From Streptomyces netropsis (GTDB lineage Bacteria > Actinomycetota > Actinomycetes > Streptomycetales > Streptomycetaceae), in contig NZ_JACHJG010000012.1 in assembly GCF_014203545.1 (NCBI RefSeq), positions 62,001 to 126,000 on the forward strand: 64,000 nucleotides of DNA. Direction: 5' to 3'. Positions 34,977 through 44,289 of the stretch are shown piece by piece. Every line of letters begins with the position of its first letter. Positions within the stretch are counted from its first letter, which is position 1. Position numbers and translations under genes: made by a program. The notes beneath the pieces are model-generated. The model was not told where the DNA came from and searched no databases. It saw nothing but the letters and a program-made list of their open reading frames with translations.

Positions 34977-35669
34977 TCACCCCTTGGCAGGAAGGGCCCG
35001 CACCCAGGTGCGGTCGTCGGTGAGGTAGGCGTCGACGACGAGCCCTTCCTGCGCCAAAGCGTGCTCGAAGGCCTCGTCGGTCAGGGGGCAGGACAGGAAG
35101 GTCTGGGTCCACCGCCCGTCCGGGAAGACGCATTCGACATGGACGGACCGCACGCCCGGGTGCACCGGATCGGAGGACACCACGCGGATCAGACCGCCGT
35201 CGATCTCCCGCTCCTTCGGCAGATTCTCGTGCCGGGTCGGGTCCTCCCGCTGGATCAGCACGCAGCCGTCGTCCGCGACATGCCGCCGACAGGACCGCAG
35301 CAGTCCCTCGCGTTCCCCTGGGCCGGCGGTATGGACCAGGAACGAGGCCAGCAGCACGACGTCGAAGCGTTCGTCGAGTTCCAAGGTCTCGATCGAACTG
35401 CAGACGGTACGAGCGCCGTGGACGTGCTCCAGCATCTCGGGTGACTCATCGACGGCGGTCACTGTGAAACCTCTGCGGACCAGCGGATGCGTGATGCGGC
35501 CCGCGCCACAACCCAGCTCCAGGACGCCGGCCCCGGCAGGGGCGGCACGTTCGATGATGTCGGGCTCGTCGCCCGCCGGAAGCCGCAGGTACAGCTCGAC
35601 CGCGCACCCGTCCGGAGTGATGGCTCCCGGCCCGCTTCCCTCGTATCCTTCGCGCGCTATATGGCTCAT
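34977..35669 (-). CDS. Class I SAM-dependent methyltransferase
   Basis: 230 residues from the ATG at 35669; longer frames lack support. GVLELGCGAGRITHPLVRRG (motif I), VTAVDESPEML and a C-terminal beta-sheet pattern fit the Rossmann methyltransferase fold. Substrate unknown. The neighbouring sequence is degraded on both sides. Confidence 0.88.
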   Translation of the reverse strand: MSHIAREGYEGSGPGAITPDGCAVELYLRLPAGDEPDIIERAAPAGAGVLELGCGAGRITHPLVRRGFTVTAVDESPEMLEHVHGARTVCSSIETLELDERFDVVLLASFLVHTAGPGEREGLLRSCRRHVADDGCVLIQREDPTRHENLPKEREIDGGLIRVVSSDPVHPGVRSVHVECVFPDGRWTQTFLSCPLTDEAFEHALAQEGLVVDAYLTDDRTWVRALPAKG

Positions 35670-35776
35670 GGGTCCATCGCAACACGACTGCAGAGAGGCG
35701 GCGACAGACCACGTCACAGCCGGCCTGCGGCCGGCACCGGAGCAAGCGCCCCCCTGGCGAGGGCGGGCATTTCGCG

Positions 35777-36022
35777 TCATCGCCTCCGCGCCTCGCGGAT
35801 GTCGACGCCGAAATGTTCCAGCACAGCGAGGAAGGGCGGTCCGGTTGGGCATGCCGGCCGGTCCCAGATCGCCCACTTCCGCCCCTCGCTTCTGGCATGT
35901 ACGACGATGCCGCTCGGGCGCGCCTCAGGGTCTCAGCGTGGTCCCACCTCGATGTGGTCGATCCCGGCCCAGGGCAGGAGCTTGTGACGTTTGACGAAGA
36001 GCAGCCAGTCGTGAAGATGCAG
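35777..36022 (-). pseudogene. Remnant of a small protein with one in-frame TGA
   Basis: 82 codons in one frame, coding-like in composition (LHLHDWLLFVKRHKLLPW..., then EGRKWAIWDRP...), interrupted once by TGA at codon 30 and preceded directly by TAA with no start. The family is not recognised. The single stop in an otherwise clean frame suggests recent inactivation. Confidence 0.5.
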
Positions 36023-36086
36023 GCCTTAGCTGCTCTCGACTCTGTCCAGGGCGCTGGGCCGACCCCGGAGGATTCCGCGCGCTCCA

Positions 36087-36127
36087 CAGCAGGCCGCCCT
36101 GATGGCCATGAGCGGGGCGGCCTGCTG
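36087..36127. terminator. 13-bp perfect inverted repeat
   Basis: CAGCAGGCCGCCC (36087-36099) pairs with GGGCGGCCTGCTG (36115-36127), loop 15 nt. It could end transcription from the right-hand minus-strand remnant or mark an element end. Confidence 0.6.
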
Positions 36128-36308
36128 AGCGTGTCAGCGAAGCGGGCGTGAGGTGACGGGCCAGGAGGTGAGCGACCCCCGGGGGCCGTAGTCGGTGGTG
36201 TCCTTGTCACCCTTGCATACGAAGAGTGAGCCCGTGGTGGTCGGGCTGTAGGAGGCCAGCCCGGCCGAACGGGGCCGGGGCATTCGATGAGCCCTTGGGT
36301 CGGCCGTA

Positions 36309-36640
36309 CTACAGCGCGTTTCCGTTGTATTCCGGTTGGCTTCCCACACTGAGGAATTCCCGTCGTCCCAGGTCGCACAACGACTCGACGGCGTCGCACC
36401 AGGTGTCGAGGTCGGAGGTCGCGCTCAGTTCCTCGGAGCGGGCCTTCGCCCGGCGGGAGGCCTCTTCCCAGTTCTTCGGGTCCCGCAGGAACATCAGGGC
36501 GTGGATCCACGCGTTGAGGTCGTCGCGGTAGGCGAAGATCCCTGCTTCGCCGAGGGATTCAACCAGTCCGGGGGTGGGGTGGGCGATCACCGGGATGCCG
36601 GACGCGAGTGCGGCGGCAACGTCTTCCTGGCGCCGGGGAC
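36309..36640 (-). pseudogene. Truncated glycosyltransferase, C-terminal part only
   Basis: The frame reads EDVAAALASGIPVIAHPTPG then LVESLGEAGIF, the donor-binding end of GT4-like glycosyltransferases, and ends normally after a helical tail at 36309. The N-terminal two thirds and a start are missing; the sequence to the right (36640-36760) is unrelated. An intact start would require a different upstream gene, so it is a 3' remnant. Confidence 0.7.
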
Positions 36641-36763
36641 CAGCCGGGTGGCGCCGGGCGGGAGGCTCGGCGCTGACACGGGGCGTATCCGGCGAAACGG
36701 TGGCAATGATCGCGCCGGGCCCGGCCTTCCGGGTGCGGCGGACGCTCGGACGTCGCTCCGCAG

Positions 36764-37456
36764 TCAGCCGTCGGCGGCTTGCTTGATGAAGTCGGCCACC
36801 GTGCCCGGCCGGGACACGTAGACGGCGTGGCTGCCGGGTACCTCGACGGTCCGTGCCCCGGCACGTTCAGCCATGGTGTGCTGGGCCGGGGGAGGGATCA
36901 TTCGGTCGTCGGCCGCCACCAGATACGAGGCCGGTTTCGTGCGCCAGGCGGGTTGCGACACGGCGCCGTTGAGCGCATCGACGCCCCAGGGGACCTGGGA
37001 GTCGGCCATGAAGGCGGCGAGGTCTGCGGGGAGGTCGGCGGCGAACGAGGCGGCGAACTTGTCGCGGTCCAGGAACAGGAAGCCGTCCCTGGGCGGGAGG
37101 ATGGGCGGCACCGGAGCGCCGGGCGGTGGGTCGGCGATGAGGGTGCTCACCGACTCACCCTTGTCGGGGGCGAATGCCGCGATGTAGACGAGGCCGGTCA
37201 CCTTCTCGTGGTTGCCGGCCTGGGTGATCACAGCGCCACCGTAGGAGTGGCCGACCAGGACGGCCCGCCCCTCCAGGGCGTCGAGGACCCGGTGGGTGGT
37301 GGCGACATCGTCCTCGAGGGACAGCGTCGGGTTCTGCACGATGCTGACGCGGTACCCCTCTTTGCTCAGCCGGTCGTACACCCCCTGCCATCCGGAGCCG
37401 TCCACGAATCCCCCATGGACGAGGACGATGTTCCTGGGGTGCTTGCTCTCGCTCAT
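36764..37456 (-). CDS. Alpha/beta hydrolase, EstC/salicylate-esterase-like
   Basis: 230 residues. NIVLVHGGFVDGSGW (oxyanion region), GHSYGGAVI (nucleophile elbow with Ser), YLVAADDRMI (acid) and PGSHAVYVSRP (catalytic His) match the small cytosolic esterase group that includes EstC and plant methyl-salicylate esterases. No signal peptide. Substrate unknown. Confidence 0.9.
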   Translation of the reverse strand: MSESKHPRNIVLVHGGFVDGSGWQGVYDRLSKEGYRVSIVQNPTLSLEDDVATTHRVLDALEGRAVLVGHSYGGAVITQAGNHEKVTGLVYIAAFAPDKGESVSTLIADPPPGAPVPPILPPRDGFLFLDRDKFAASFAADLPADLAAFMADSQVPWGVDALNGAVSQPAWRTKPASYLVAADDRMIPPPAQHTMAERAGARTVEVPGSHAVYVSRPGTVADFIKQAADG

Positions 37457-37689
37457 TGCATCTCCCGTTTTCCCCGGACAGCTGAGGTCGCGCGAGCAAG
37501 ACTAGGGGCGAGAGCGGTGCGATCGCTTCGGCCAGGTGACGTAGTTCCTGACGACCCGTCCGACACTCATTGGGCCGATAGTTCTTCAACTACCCTTGAG
37601 ATGTCGTGGAGTTGACGTGAATACTGCCGGGCATGTTTCCCTCATTCTCCCGAAGAGGCCGGGCCTTCCCACCCGCCTCAGGGGCTCCA

Positions 37690-38955
37690 GTGAAGGCGTT
37701 ACGTCGCCTGGGCGCGCTGCTCACCGCCGTGCTGCTCGCGCTCGGGATGCTGATCGCGGGCGGCGGGACCGCCTCCGCCGCCGCGCCGGACTCGCACCGC
37801 ATGGCCACCTGGAACATGCAGGTCGGCACCACCCGCTGGGACGGGGCGCGCACCCTGGCCCGCACCTTCGACGTGGTGGCCCTCCAGGAAGTGCCCAACA
37901 GACCGCCCGCCGGAGCCGTCCGGGACGGACAGACGGGCAACATCACCTCGTACCTGTGGCCCATCGGCGGCGGCTCCTACCGGTACCTGTACATCCTGCA
38001 CCAGCGGTCCCGGAACCTGGGCATCGTCACCTCCTGGGTACCCAACCGGGTACAGGAGATCGGCAGCGTCTACCGCTCGGCCCTGGCCGTCACGAACACC
38101 GGCGACAACATCATGTTCGCTTCCCTCCACGCCGCATCCAACGGCGGCAGGCCGAATGACGCCGCCTACCTGGTACGCCAGGTCTCGAACACCGCCTTCC
38201 AGCAGAACGTCGGGAACTGGGCGGCACTGGGCGACTACAACCGCGCTCCGGGCGATCTGCAGGGCGACCGCTACATGCCCGGCAACGGACTGATCTACAA
38301 CAGCGGTCAGGCCACCCAGCAGAACGGCAACGAACTGGACTACATGGTCTCCAACGTCGACACCGACAACTGGCAGGCAACGGTCAACCCCAACTACGGC
38401 AGCGACCACTGGCCCGTCGGCTTCAGCGCCCTGCAGGCCGCGGCAGGGCCGCAGCAGTTCACCATCCACGCCGACAACAGCGACCGGCTCCTCGACGTCT
38501 ACCGCGGCAACACCGCCAACGGCACCCACGTGATCACCTACCACGCCAACGGCGCGGCCAACCAGCGCTGGACGCTGCGACCGGTGGGCCGCAAGGGAGA
38601 GTCGGGACAGCCGCTGTACAAGCTGGTCAGCGCCGGCAGCGGCAAGTGCCTCGACGTCAACCGAGGGCAGAGCAGTGGCGACGGCGACTGGCTGAACGTC
38701 TGGGACTGCCACAACTGGGACGGCGCCCCACTACCGGGTGGCTACGGGCGCGACACCCAGAACTTCACCCTCGAACACCCCGAACCGCGCTTCCCCAACC
38801 TCACCGTGCTGCGCGACAACGGCACCCACCGCTTCGCCAACATCCGCGGCAACGGCACGGGCGACGGCACCTGGGTCATCCAGTGGCCCTACCAGACGAA
38901 CCCCAATGGCACCCCCGCCGTCAACGAGACCTTCTACCTCCACCCACAGTTCTGA
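37690..38955 (+). CDS. Secreted CdtB-like DNase I-family nuclease fused to a ricin-type lectin
   Basis: 421 residues from GTG 37690, which gives a clean signal peptide (about 1-31); ATG 37633 would add 19 residues and has no ribosome site. The endonuclease/exonuclease/phosphatase domain (about 35-250) carries TWNMQ, LQEV (Glu67), SLHAASNGG (His147), GDYNR (Asp182, Asn184) and SDHWPV, closely matching cytolethal distending toxin B. The C-terminal part (about 255-421) is a ricin-type beta-trefoil. In CDT the ricin-like subunits CdtA and CdtC are separate; here both functions are on one chain. The target may be DNA or a phosphoester lipid. Confidence 0.85.
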   Translation: MKALRRLGALLTAVLLALGMLIAGGGTASAAAPDSHRMATWNMQVGTTRWDGARTLARTFDVVALQEVPNRPPAGAVRDGQTGNITSYLWPIGGGSYRYLYILHQRSRNLGIVTSWVPNRVQEIGSVYRSALAVTNTGDNIMFASLHAASNGGRPNDAAYLVRQVSNTAFQQNVGNWAALGDYNRAPGDLQGDRYMPGNGLIYNSGQATQQNGNELDYMVSNVDTDNWQATVNPNYGSDHWPVGFSALQAAAGPQQFTIHADNSDRLLDVYRGNTANGTHVITYHANGAANQRWTLRPVGRKGESGQPLYKLVSAGSGKCLDVNRGQSSGDGDWLNVWDCHNWDGAPLPGGYGRDTQNFTLEHPEPRFPNLTVLRDNGTHRFANIRGNGTGDGTWVIQWPYQTNPNGTPAVNETFYLHPQF

Positions 38956-39082
38956 TCCCGCGGGCGGGGAGCGCCGCGCTCCCCGCCCCCGCGCGCATCG
39001 GCGTCTCCGGCTCGGCAGGACGCGGGCTCCCTCCTGAGACTTCGGCCGAGGTTGCGCCTGGCGCATCACCCGGTGGTGGCTC

Positions 39083-39730
39083 TCACGTACCCCAGCGGGA
39101 CGTCGGGGCCGCGCGTTCGAGGAAGGTCGCGGCTCCGGGTTCGGCGCGCTCGCGGAGGAACTCGCCCCCGAGGGTGTAGCGGGCGCCGGCCTGCGGGGAG
39201 CGGGTGGCATGCCGCACGATGTCGTCGACCAGCGCGGTGACCATGTTCAGCCTCGGGTGGCTGCCGTGCACGGCCGCGCCCTGGGCGTCCGTCACGAAGT
39301 CGGCTCCGATGCCGAAGTCCGCCCCGATGCCTCGGTGGGTGAGGTACGCCAGCACCCCGCGGCGTTCGGCGATGCCGGGCGTGGCGTGCAGTGCGATCGC
39401 CTCCCAGACCGGGTCGACCGCCTGTGCTCCGTAGCCGTGCTCGGTGAGGAAGCGGGCGGCCATGTCCGCGCCCTCGACCTCGAAGCGCTCTGCGCCGGGG
39501 GCCGAGGGCGAGGTTCCGAGGTCATGCAGCACGCAGGCGTGGAAGAGGAGGTCGGGGTCGAAGTCGGCGGCAGGCTTCAGCCCTTCGTGCTCGGCCAGGA
39601 GGGCGGCGAACACGTAGCTGCGGATGCTGTGGTTGGCGACGGGCTCGCTTTCGCAGGACCGGACGTACGTGACGGCGCTGCGGGCCACTGAGGTGTCCGG
39701 CAGTGCCGGCACCAAGGGGGAATCGTTCAT
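39083..39730 (-). CDS. HD-domain hydrolase, cyanamide-hydratase/DDI2-like
   Basis: 215 residues. ANHSIRSYVFA, LLFHACVLHDLG (HD motif), FEVEGADMAARFL and IALHATPGIA place it in the metal-dependent HD group that includes cyanamide hydratase and related enzymes. The divergent GlxA-type regulator begins 71 bp away and probably controls it. Substrate unknown. Confidence 0.87.
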   Translation of the reverse strand: MNDSPLVPALPDTSVARSAVTYVRSCESEPVANHSIRSYVFAALLAEHEGLKPAADFDPDLLFHACVLHDLGTSPSAPGAERFEVEGADMAARFLTEHGYGAQAVDPVWEAIALHATPGIAERRGVLAYLTHRGIGADFGIGADFVTDAQGAAVHGSHPRLNMVTALVDDIVRHATRSPQAGARYTLGGEFLRERAEPGAATFLERAAPTSRWGT

Positions 39731-39801
39731 GACACGACCGTAGGCGCGGCCCGGACGGCGGCGTGAGTGGCATGGATGCCATGTGGCGATAGGATCGTGC
39801 C

Positions 39802-40797
39802 ATGCGGAGGAATCCAGCGGCCGGTACCGCGCACCACGTGGTCGTGGTGGCCCTGGAGAACGTCCTCGCCCTGGACATCGGGATCCCCCTGCAGGTCTTC
39901 GGGAGCTGGCGGGACGGGCCGTACCGGCTCACGGTGTGCGCGGAGCGGCCCGGAACCGTGCCGATGCACGGCGGCCCGGCGCTGTCCGTCGTGCACGGGC
40001 TGGACTGCCTGGAATCCGCGGACACCGTCATCGTCCCGGGCTATGTGGAACCGGAGAAGCCGTCGGACGCGGTCACGACCGCGCTGGCGCGGGCGGCTGC
40101 CCGCGGCGCCCGCATGGTGTCCATCTGTACCGGCGCGTTCGCCCTCGCCGCCGCCGGAGTGCTCGACGGGCGGCAGGCCACCACGCACTGGCAGTACGCG
40201 GCGGCTCTGGCCGAGCGGTTTCCCCGGGTGTCGGTGCGGCCGGAAGTGCTGTACGTCGACGAGGGCCAGGTTCTGACCTCGGCCGGCGTCGCCGCGGGTC
40301 TGGACCTGTGCCTGCACCTCATCCGCCGGGACCACGGCGCCCGCGTGGCCAACCAGCAGGCGCGTCTGCTGGTGGCCGCCCCGCACCGCACGGGCGGCCA
40401 GGCCCAGTTCATCGACCTGCCGGGGCGCCCGGAGCGTTCCGACGGACTGGCGCAGGTGTACGAGTGGGCACTGCGCAACCTGCACCAGCCGCTCACCGTC
40501 GACCAACTGGCGCACCGGGCCGGTACGTCCCGCCGGACCCTCATCCGCCGCTTCCACGCCGAGACCGGCCGGCCGCCCATGCGATGGCTGCTCGACGCCA
40601 GACTCGCCCGGGCGAGGGAACTCCTGGAAGCAGGCGAACCGACGGTGGAAGCCGTGGCACGGCACTGCGGCCTGGGCACACCGGCCAACTTCCGGACGTT
40701 GTTCAAAGCCCACGTCGGGGTGGCACCCAGCGTCTACCGCGAAACGTTCCACTCCGCGGCCGCCGCAGACGGCGCGTCGTTCCGCCCGGGTCCGTGA
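39802..40797 (+). CDS. GlxA-family regulator (DJ-1/PfpI plus AraC HTH)
   Basis: 331 residues. N-terminal DJ-1/PfpI domain with the nucleophile-elbow Cys109 in SICTGAFAL and a following TTHWQ, then a C-terminal AraC-type DNA-binding domain with two helix-turn-helices (about 225-320). Such regulators often sense a small metabolite and activate neighbouring genes. Divergent from the HD-domain gene. Confidence 0.93.
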   Translation: MRRNPAAGTAHHVVVVALENVLALDIGIPLQVFGSWRDGPYRLTVCAERPGTVPMHGGPALSVVHGLDCLESADTVIVPGYVEPEKPSDAVTTALARAAARGARMVSICTGAFALAAAGVLDGRQATTHWQYAAALAERFPRVSVRPEVLYVDEGQVLTSAGVAAGLDLCLHLIRRDHGARVANQQARLLVAAPHRTGGQAQFIDLPGRPERSDGLAQVYEWALRNLHQPLTVDQLAHRAGTSRRTLIRRFHAETGRPPMRWLLDARLARARELLEAGEPTVEAVARHCGLGTPANFRTLFKAHVGVAPSVYRETFHSAAAADGASFRPGP

Positions 40798-41004
40798 CTG
40801 GTCCCGCTACAGCGTCCGAATCGCTCTGACAGCGGAGATCCGCTCGGTTCAGCCGGAGGCCCGCACGGACGGCCCGATGGGCGGGTTCACGGCGTGGCTG
40901 CTGTGGCACGTGATGGAGCAGGGCGTGATCGGCGCGCAGCCGGCGGTCGGGATGTCCAGCGCGGCCCTGGTCGGCCGGACAACGTCGGCGCCCGGGGGAG
41001 CCCG

Positions 41005-42324
41005 TCAGTGCGCCGGCCGATCGCGATCGACCTCGGCGACGGCGGCCGTACCTGTGTCGCCCGCGGTCGGACGCGCCCGGTCCGTGGCCGGGCTCGGGAT
41101 CGTCCAGGAGGTGTGGGAGTTGACCTGGGCCGCGGTGGCCTGGGCCAGCCTTCTGTAGCGGGTGGCGATCTCCTCGGCCCGGCCGGCGGGCAGAGGGCCG
41201 CCGTGGTCCACTGCCCGCGCGATGATCTCTTCCGGTCCCAGCTCGCGGTTGGCCAGCACGACCGCATTGACGGTCGGCCGGCGCATCCGGTCGTAGCGGC
41301 GGAGCGCGGCCGCGGGGCCGCTTTCCCGGGCCAGGCACCAGGCCAGGACCCGGGTGTCGACGATGGACTGCGATCCGCCGTTCATACCCATGGGGAACAT
41401 TGGATGTGCGGCGTCGCCCACCAGGGTGACCCGGCCGAAGCTCCAGCGCGCCAACGGATCACGGTCGAGCATCGGGTACTCGAGGATCGCCGACGAGTGC
41501 TCGACCAGTGCCCCGAGGTCGATCCACGGCAGGTTCCAGGACGCCATCGCGGCGTGGGCCTCCGCTGTCGTGATGCGGCGGCCGGTTTCGCCCGGAGGCG
41601 GGGCAGACGGCCCGTGCCGGACCTCCAGCACCCAGTTCATCAGGGCGTCGCCGCCCGCGGTCGCCGGGTCCTCGATCGGGTAGACGACGAACTTCGCGCC
41701 GGGGGTGCCTCCGGCCACCACGATCGAGCGGCCGTCGAGGATGTGACAGTGGTGCGCGACCCCGCGCCACATGTGGACGCCGTTCCCCGTCGGAGGGCCC
41801 TCGCCCGGGTGGAGCTGGGCGCGTACCGCGGAGTCGATGCCGTCGGCGCCGACCAGTACGTCCGCGTCTTCCACCGCGGGCAGGCCGTTCGTCCGGTCCA
41901 GGAAGTGGGCGCGGACACCGTCGGTGCTCTGCTCGAAGCGCCGGAACCGCAGGCCGGTACGGACCGCGTCCGGCCCCAGGCGCTCGCGTACCGCCGCCAG
42001 CAACAGCATGTGCAGACGCCCGCGGTGTACGGAGTGCTGCGGCCAGCGGTAGCCGGCCGCGGTTCCCAGCGGCTCCTCCCAGACCGGTTCGCCCGTCCGG
42101 TCTCGATAGCTCAGGCGATGTGGGGGCAGCGCGATGGTGGCCAGTTCGCGGGCCAGGCCGAGTTCGGAGAGTTCCCGTACGGCGTGGGGCAGCAGGTTGA
42201 TCCCCACGCCTACGGCCTCGACCGCCCGCGCCGATTCGCACACCTGTGGCTCGAAACCGGCGGCGTGCAGGCTCAGGGCGCAGGTCAGCCCCGCGATGCC
42301 GCCGCCGACGACGGTCACTCTCAT
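41005..42324 (-). CDS. FAD-dependent monooxygenase, PhzS-like
   Basis: 439 residues from ATG 42324. VVGGGIAGL (Rossmann), DVLVGADGIDSAVR (FAD/NAD(P)H double-function motif) and VTLVGDAAHPMFPMGMNGG (FAD motif) are intact. Stretches such as GVGINLLPHAVREL and MWRGV fit the PhzS branch of aromatic hydroxylases, which hydroxylates or decarboxylatively hydroxylates phenazine carboxylates; no phenazine genes are nearby. The last 40 residues are a Pro/Ala/Thr-rich extension. Confidence 0.9.
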   Translation of the reverse strand: MRVTVVGGGIAGLTCALSLHAAGFEPQVCESARAVEAVGVGINLLPHAVRELSELGLARELATIALPPHRLSYRDRTGEPVWEEPLGTAAGYRWPQHSVHRGRLHMLLLAAVRERLGPDAVRTGLRFRRFEQSTDGVRAHFLDRTNGLPAVEDADVLVGADGIDSAVRAQLHPGEGPPTGNGVHMWRGVAHHCHILDGRSIVVAGGTPGAKFVVYPIEDPATAGGDALMNWVLEVRHGPSAPPPGETGRRITTAEAHAAMASWNLPWIDLGALVEHSSAILEYPMLDRDPLARWSFGRVTLVGDAAHPMFPMGMNGGSQSIVDTRVLAWCLARESGPAAALRRYDRMRRPTVNAVVLANRELGPEEIIARAVDHGGPLPAGRAEEIATRYRRLAQATAAQVNSHTSWTIPSPATDRARPTAGDTGTAAVAEVDRDRPAH

Positions 42325-42796
42325 CGGTCTGTCCTGCCTCTCGCCGGGGCCGTGGGCACCGATCGGCACGGCGGCCATCGCCACTCGCACACCGTCCCCG
42401 GCCGCCGCTGCCATCAGCATCTGGCTACCCGCCGCGCACGTCCAGTACGCGGTGGTGACGGGCCCGGACCGCCGGTCCAACCGTCCAGCGCAAACCGGTT
42501 TCGTGTCAGGGGAGTTGACAGCCTCACGTTCATGGGGCTCCGCACACTCGAGTAGGTAGTCGCGGGTCATGTTGGACTTGGGAGTGTCGGTCAGGTCGAG
42601 TCGCACATGCTTGACGGACCCCACTCCGCCAACCTTCCGCAGACCGGGCTGGGCGTCGGGTCCCGCACGTCTTCGCCCGTGGCAGTGGACAGGTGCGTTC
42701 AGCGGCGGGGGCGGAGCCAAGGGAGCCCCTATGTGCAATGGGATTCATTTTCATTTATAGTGTGCGAGCCCCGCCCAACTCAGCCCGGAGGTTCCC
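42325..42796. other. Gene-free divergent region upstream of the zinc unit
   Basis: About 470 bp. Only its right end is informative: an AT-rich segment (42739-42760) with the Zur-like site, then the rpmF ribosome site GGAGG. The remainder shows GC shadows only. Confidence 0.5.
42739..42753 (+). promoter_or_regulatory. Zur-box-like site
   Basis: TGGGATTCATTTTCA resembles the actinobacterial Zur consensus TGAAAATGATTTTCA (right half exact, left half weak). It lies 43 bp before the rpmF paralogue, a classical Zur target. Confidence 0.6.
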
Positions 42797-42967
42797 ATGG
42801 CCGTTCCCAAGCGGAAGATGTCCCGCAGCAACACCCGTCACCGCCGTGCCCAGTGGAAGGCCGCCACCGTCCAGCTGGTGCCCGTCACGATCGACGGCTC
42901 GGTCCACCAGGTGCCGCAGCGGCTGGTGAAGGCCTACGAGCGCGGCCTGCTGCGCCCCGAGGGCTGA
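42797..42967 (+). CDS. rpmF: Ribosomal protein L32, zinc-independent paralogue
   Basis: 56 residues starting MAVPKRKMSRSNTRHRRAQW, the conserved bL32 N-terminus. The four Cys residues that bind zinc in ordinary bL32 are absent, so this is the C-minus form that replaces the zinc-binding protein in ribosomes during zinc starvation. It sits 6 bp before a CobW-type GTPase and behind a Zur-like site, which is the expected arrangement. Confidence 0.95.
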   Translation: MAVPKRKMSRSNTRHRRAQWKAATVQLVPVTIDGSVHQVPQRLVKAYERGLLRPEG

Positions 42968-42973
42968 GGGCGG

Positions 42974-44152
42974 ATGACCGTGCCGACGCACGACCGGCTG
43001 CCGGTGACCGTCCTGTCCGGATTCCTCGGTGCGGGCAAGACCACCCTGCTCAACCATGTCCTGGGCAACCGCGAGGGCCTGCGCGTCGCCGTCATCGTCA
43101 ACGACATGAGCGAGGTCAACATCGACGCCGCGCTGGTGCGCGGCGGCGAGGCGGCCCTCTCCCGCACCGAGGAGCGGCTCGTCGAGATGACCAACGGGTG
43201 CATCTGCTGCACCCTGCGCGACGACCTGCTGGAGGAGGTGGACAGGCTGGCCCGTGAGGGACGCTTCGACTATCTGCTGATCGAGTCGAGCGGCATCTCC
43301 GAGCCGATGCCCGTCGCCGCCACCTTCTCGTTCCCGCGCGACGACGGCGCCACCCTTGGCGACCTGGCCCGCCTCGACACCATGGTCACCATCGTCGACG
43401 CGGCCGGTTTCCTGCCCGAACTCGAGGGCGGGGACGAACTCTCGGCACGCGGACTCGACCAGTACGAGGGCGATGAACGCACCGTCAGTGACCTGCTGGT
43501 GGACCAGGTCGAGTTCGCGGACGTCATCGTCCTCAACAAGCTGGACCTCGTCGAGCGGGCCGAGGCGGCGCGCCTGCGCGCCGCGCTCTCCCGGCTCAAT
43601 CCTGCCGCCCGGATCGTTCCTGCGGAACGGGGTCGCGTGCCGCTCGACGCGGTCCTCGGCACGGGAGCCTTCGACGTCGAGAAGGCGCAGCAGTCTCCCG
43701 GCCGGGTGAAGGAGATCAATGGCGACCACGTGCCGGAGACGGAGGAGTACGGCATCTCCTCCACGGTCTTCCGCTCCGACCGCCCCTTCCACCCCGGGCG
43801 GCTGTGGGCGTTCGTCACCGAGGCCCTCGACAGCGGTGCCTTCGGCCGGGTCCTGCGCTCCAAGGGATTCTTCTGGTTGGCCAGCCGTCCTCGCGTGACC
43901 GGTCTATGGTCGCAGGCCGGGTCGGTGGCCCGTTTCGAGCCGTCGGGTGCCCGCGGGCCGGAGACCGCACAGGGTCAGGAGCTGGTTTTCATCGGCACCG
44001 GCCTGCACGCCGAGGCCCTGCACGCCGCCTTGGAGGCGTGCCTGCTGGCCGAGGGAGAGCCCGTGCCCGCCGAAGACGACTTCCCCGCCTGGCAGACGTA
44101 CGGAATCGACGGCGCCTGCGAGCACGAGAACGCTCTCGCCGAGGCGATGTGA
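42974..44152 (+). CDS. CobW/COG0523 GTPase, zinc metallochaperone
   Basis: 392 residues. P-loop GFLGAGKTTLLN, the metal-binding GCICC motif (near residue 76), IVLNKLDLV (NKxD) and a C-terminal CobW_C domain with H-rich and SKGFFWLASRP motifs. COG0523 proteins with this context deliver zinc to enzymes under starvation (ZNG1-like). Six bp after rpmF, so co-transcribed and probably Zur-controlled. Confidence 0.94.
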   Translation: MTVPTHDRLPVTVLSGFLGAGKTTLLNHVLGNREGLRVAVIVNDMSEVNIDAALVRGGEAALSRTEERLVEMTNGCICCTLRDDLLEEVDRLAREGRFDYLLIESSGISEPMPVAATFSFPRDDGATLGDLARLDTMVTIVDAAGFLPELEGGDELSARGLDQYEGDERTVSDLLVDQVEFADVIVLNKLDLVERAEAARLRAALSRLNPAARIVPAERGRVPLDAVLGTGAFDVEKAQQSPGRVKEINGDHVPETEEYGISSTVFRSDRPFHPGRLWAFVTEALDSGAFGRVLRSKGFFWLASRPRVTGLWSQAGSVARFEPSGARGPETAQGQELVFIGTGLHAEALHAALEACLLAEGEPVPAEDDFPAWQTYGIDGACEHENALAEAM

Positions 44153-44289
44153 GACTCCGGGCTGGACGGTGGTCGCAGCCACGGCACCGTCCAGCCCGGC
44201 AATTCCCTCTGTGACCACCCCTGACGCAGGGCCCCGCTGCGATATTCCCGACGGGGCTTCCTTGCCCCGGCCCCGAGCCGGCAGGTGGC

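Larger units (their letters stand above)
35670..36308. other. Decayed region with a hairpin and coding remnants
   Basis: About 640 bp without an intact gene. It holds the pseudogene at 35777-36022, the long inverted repeat at 36087-36127 and, on the minus strand near 36134-36280, a coding-like tail (YSPTTTGSLFVCKGDKDTTD...) of unknown family. Confidence 0.45.

Noticed and set aside
41005..42324. Phenazine biosynthesis locus
   Set aside because: A PhzS-like monooxygenase alone, with no phz core genes in the window.
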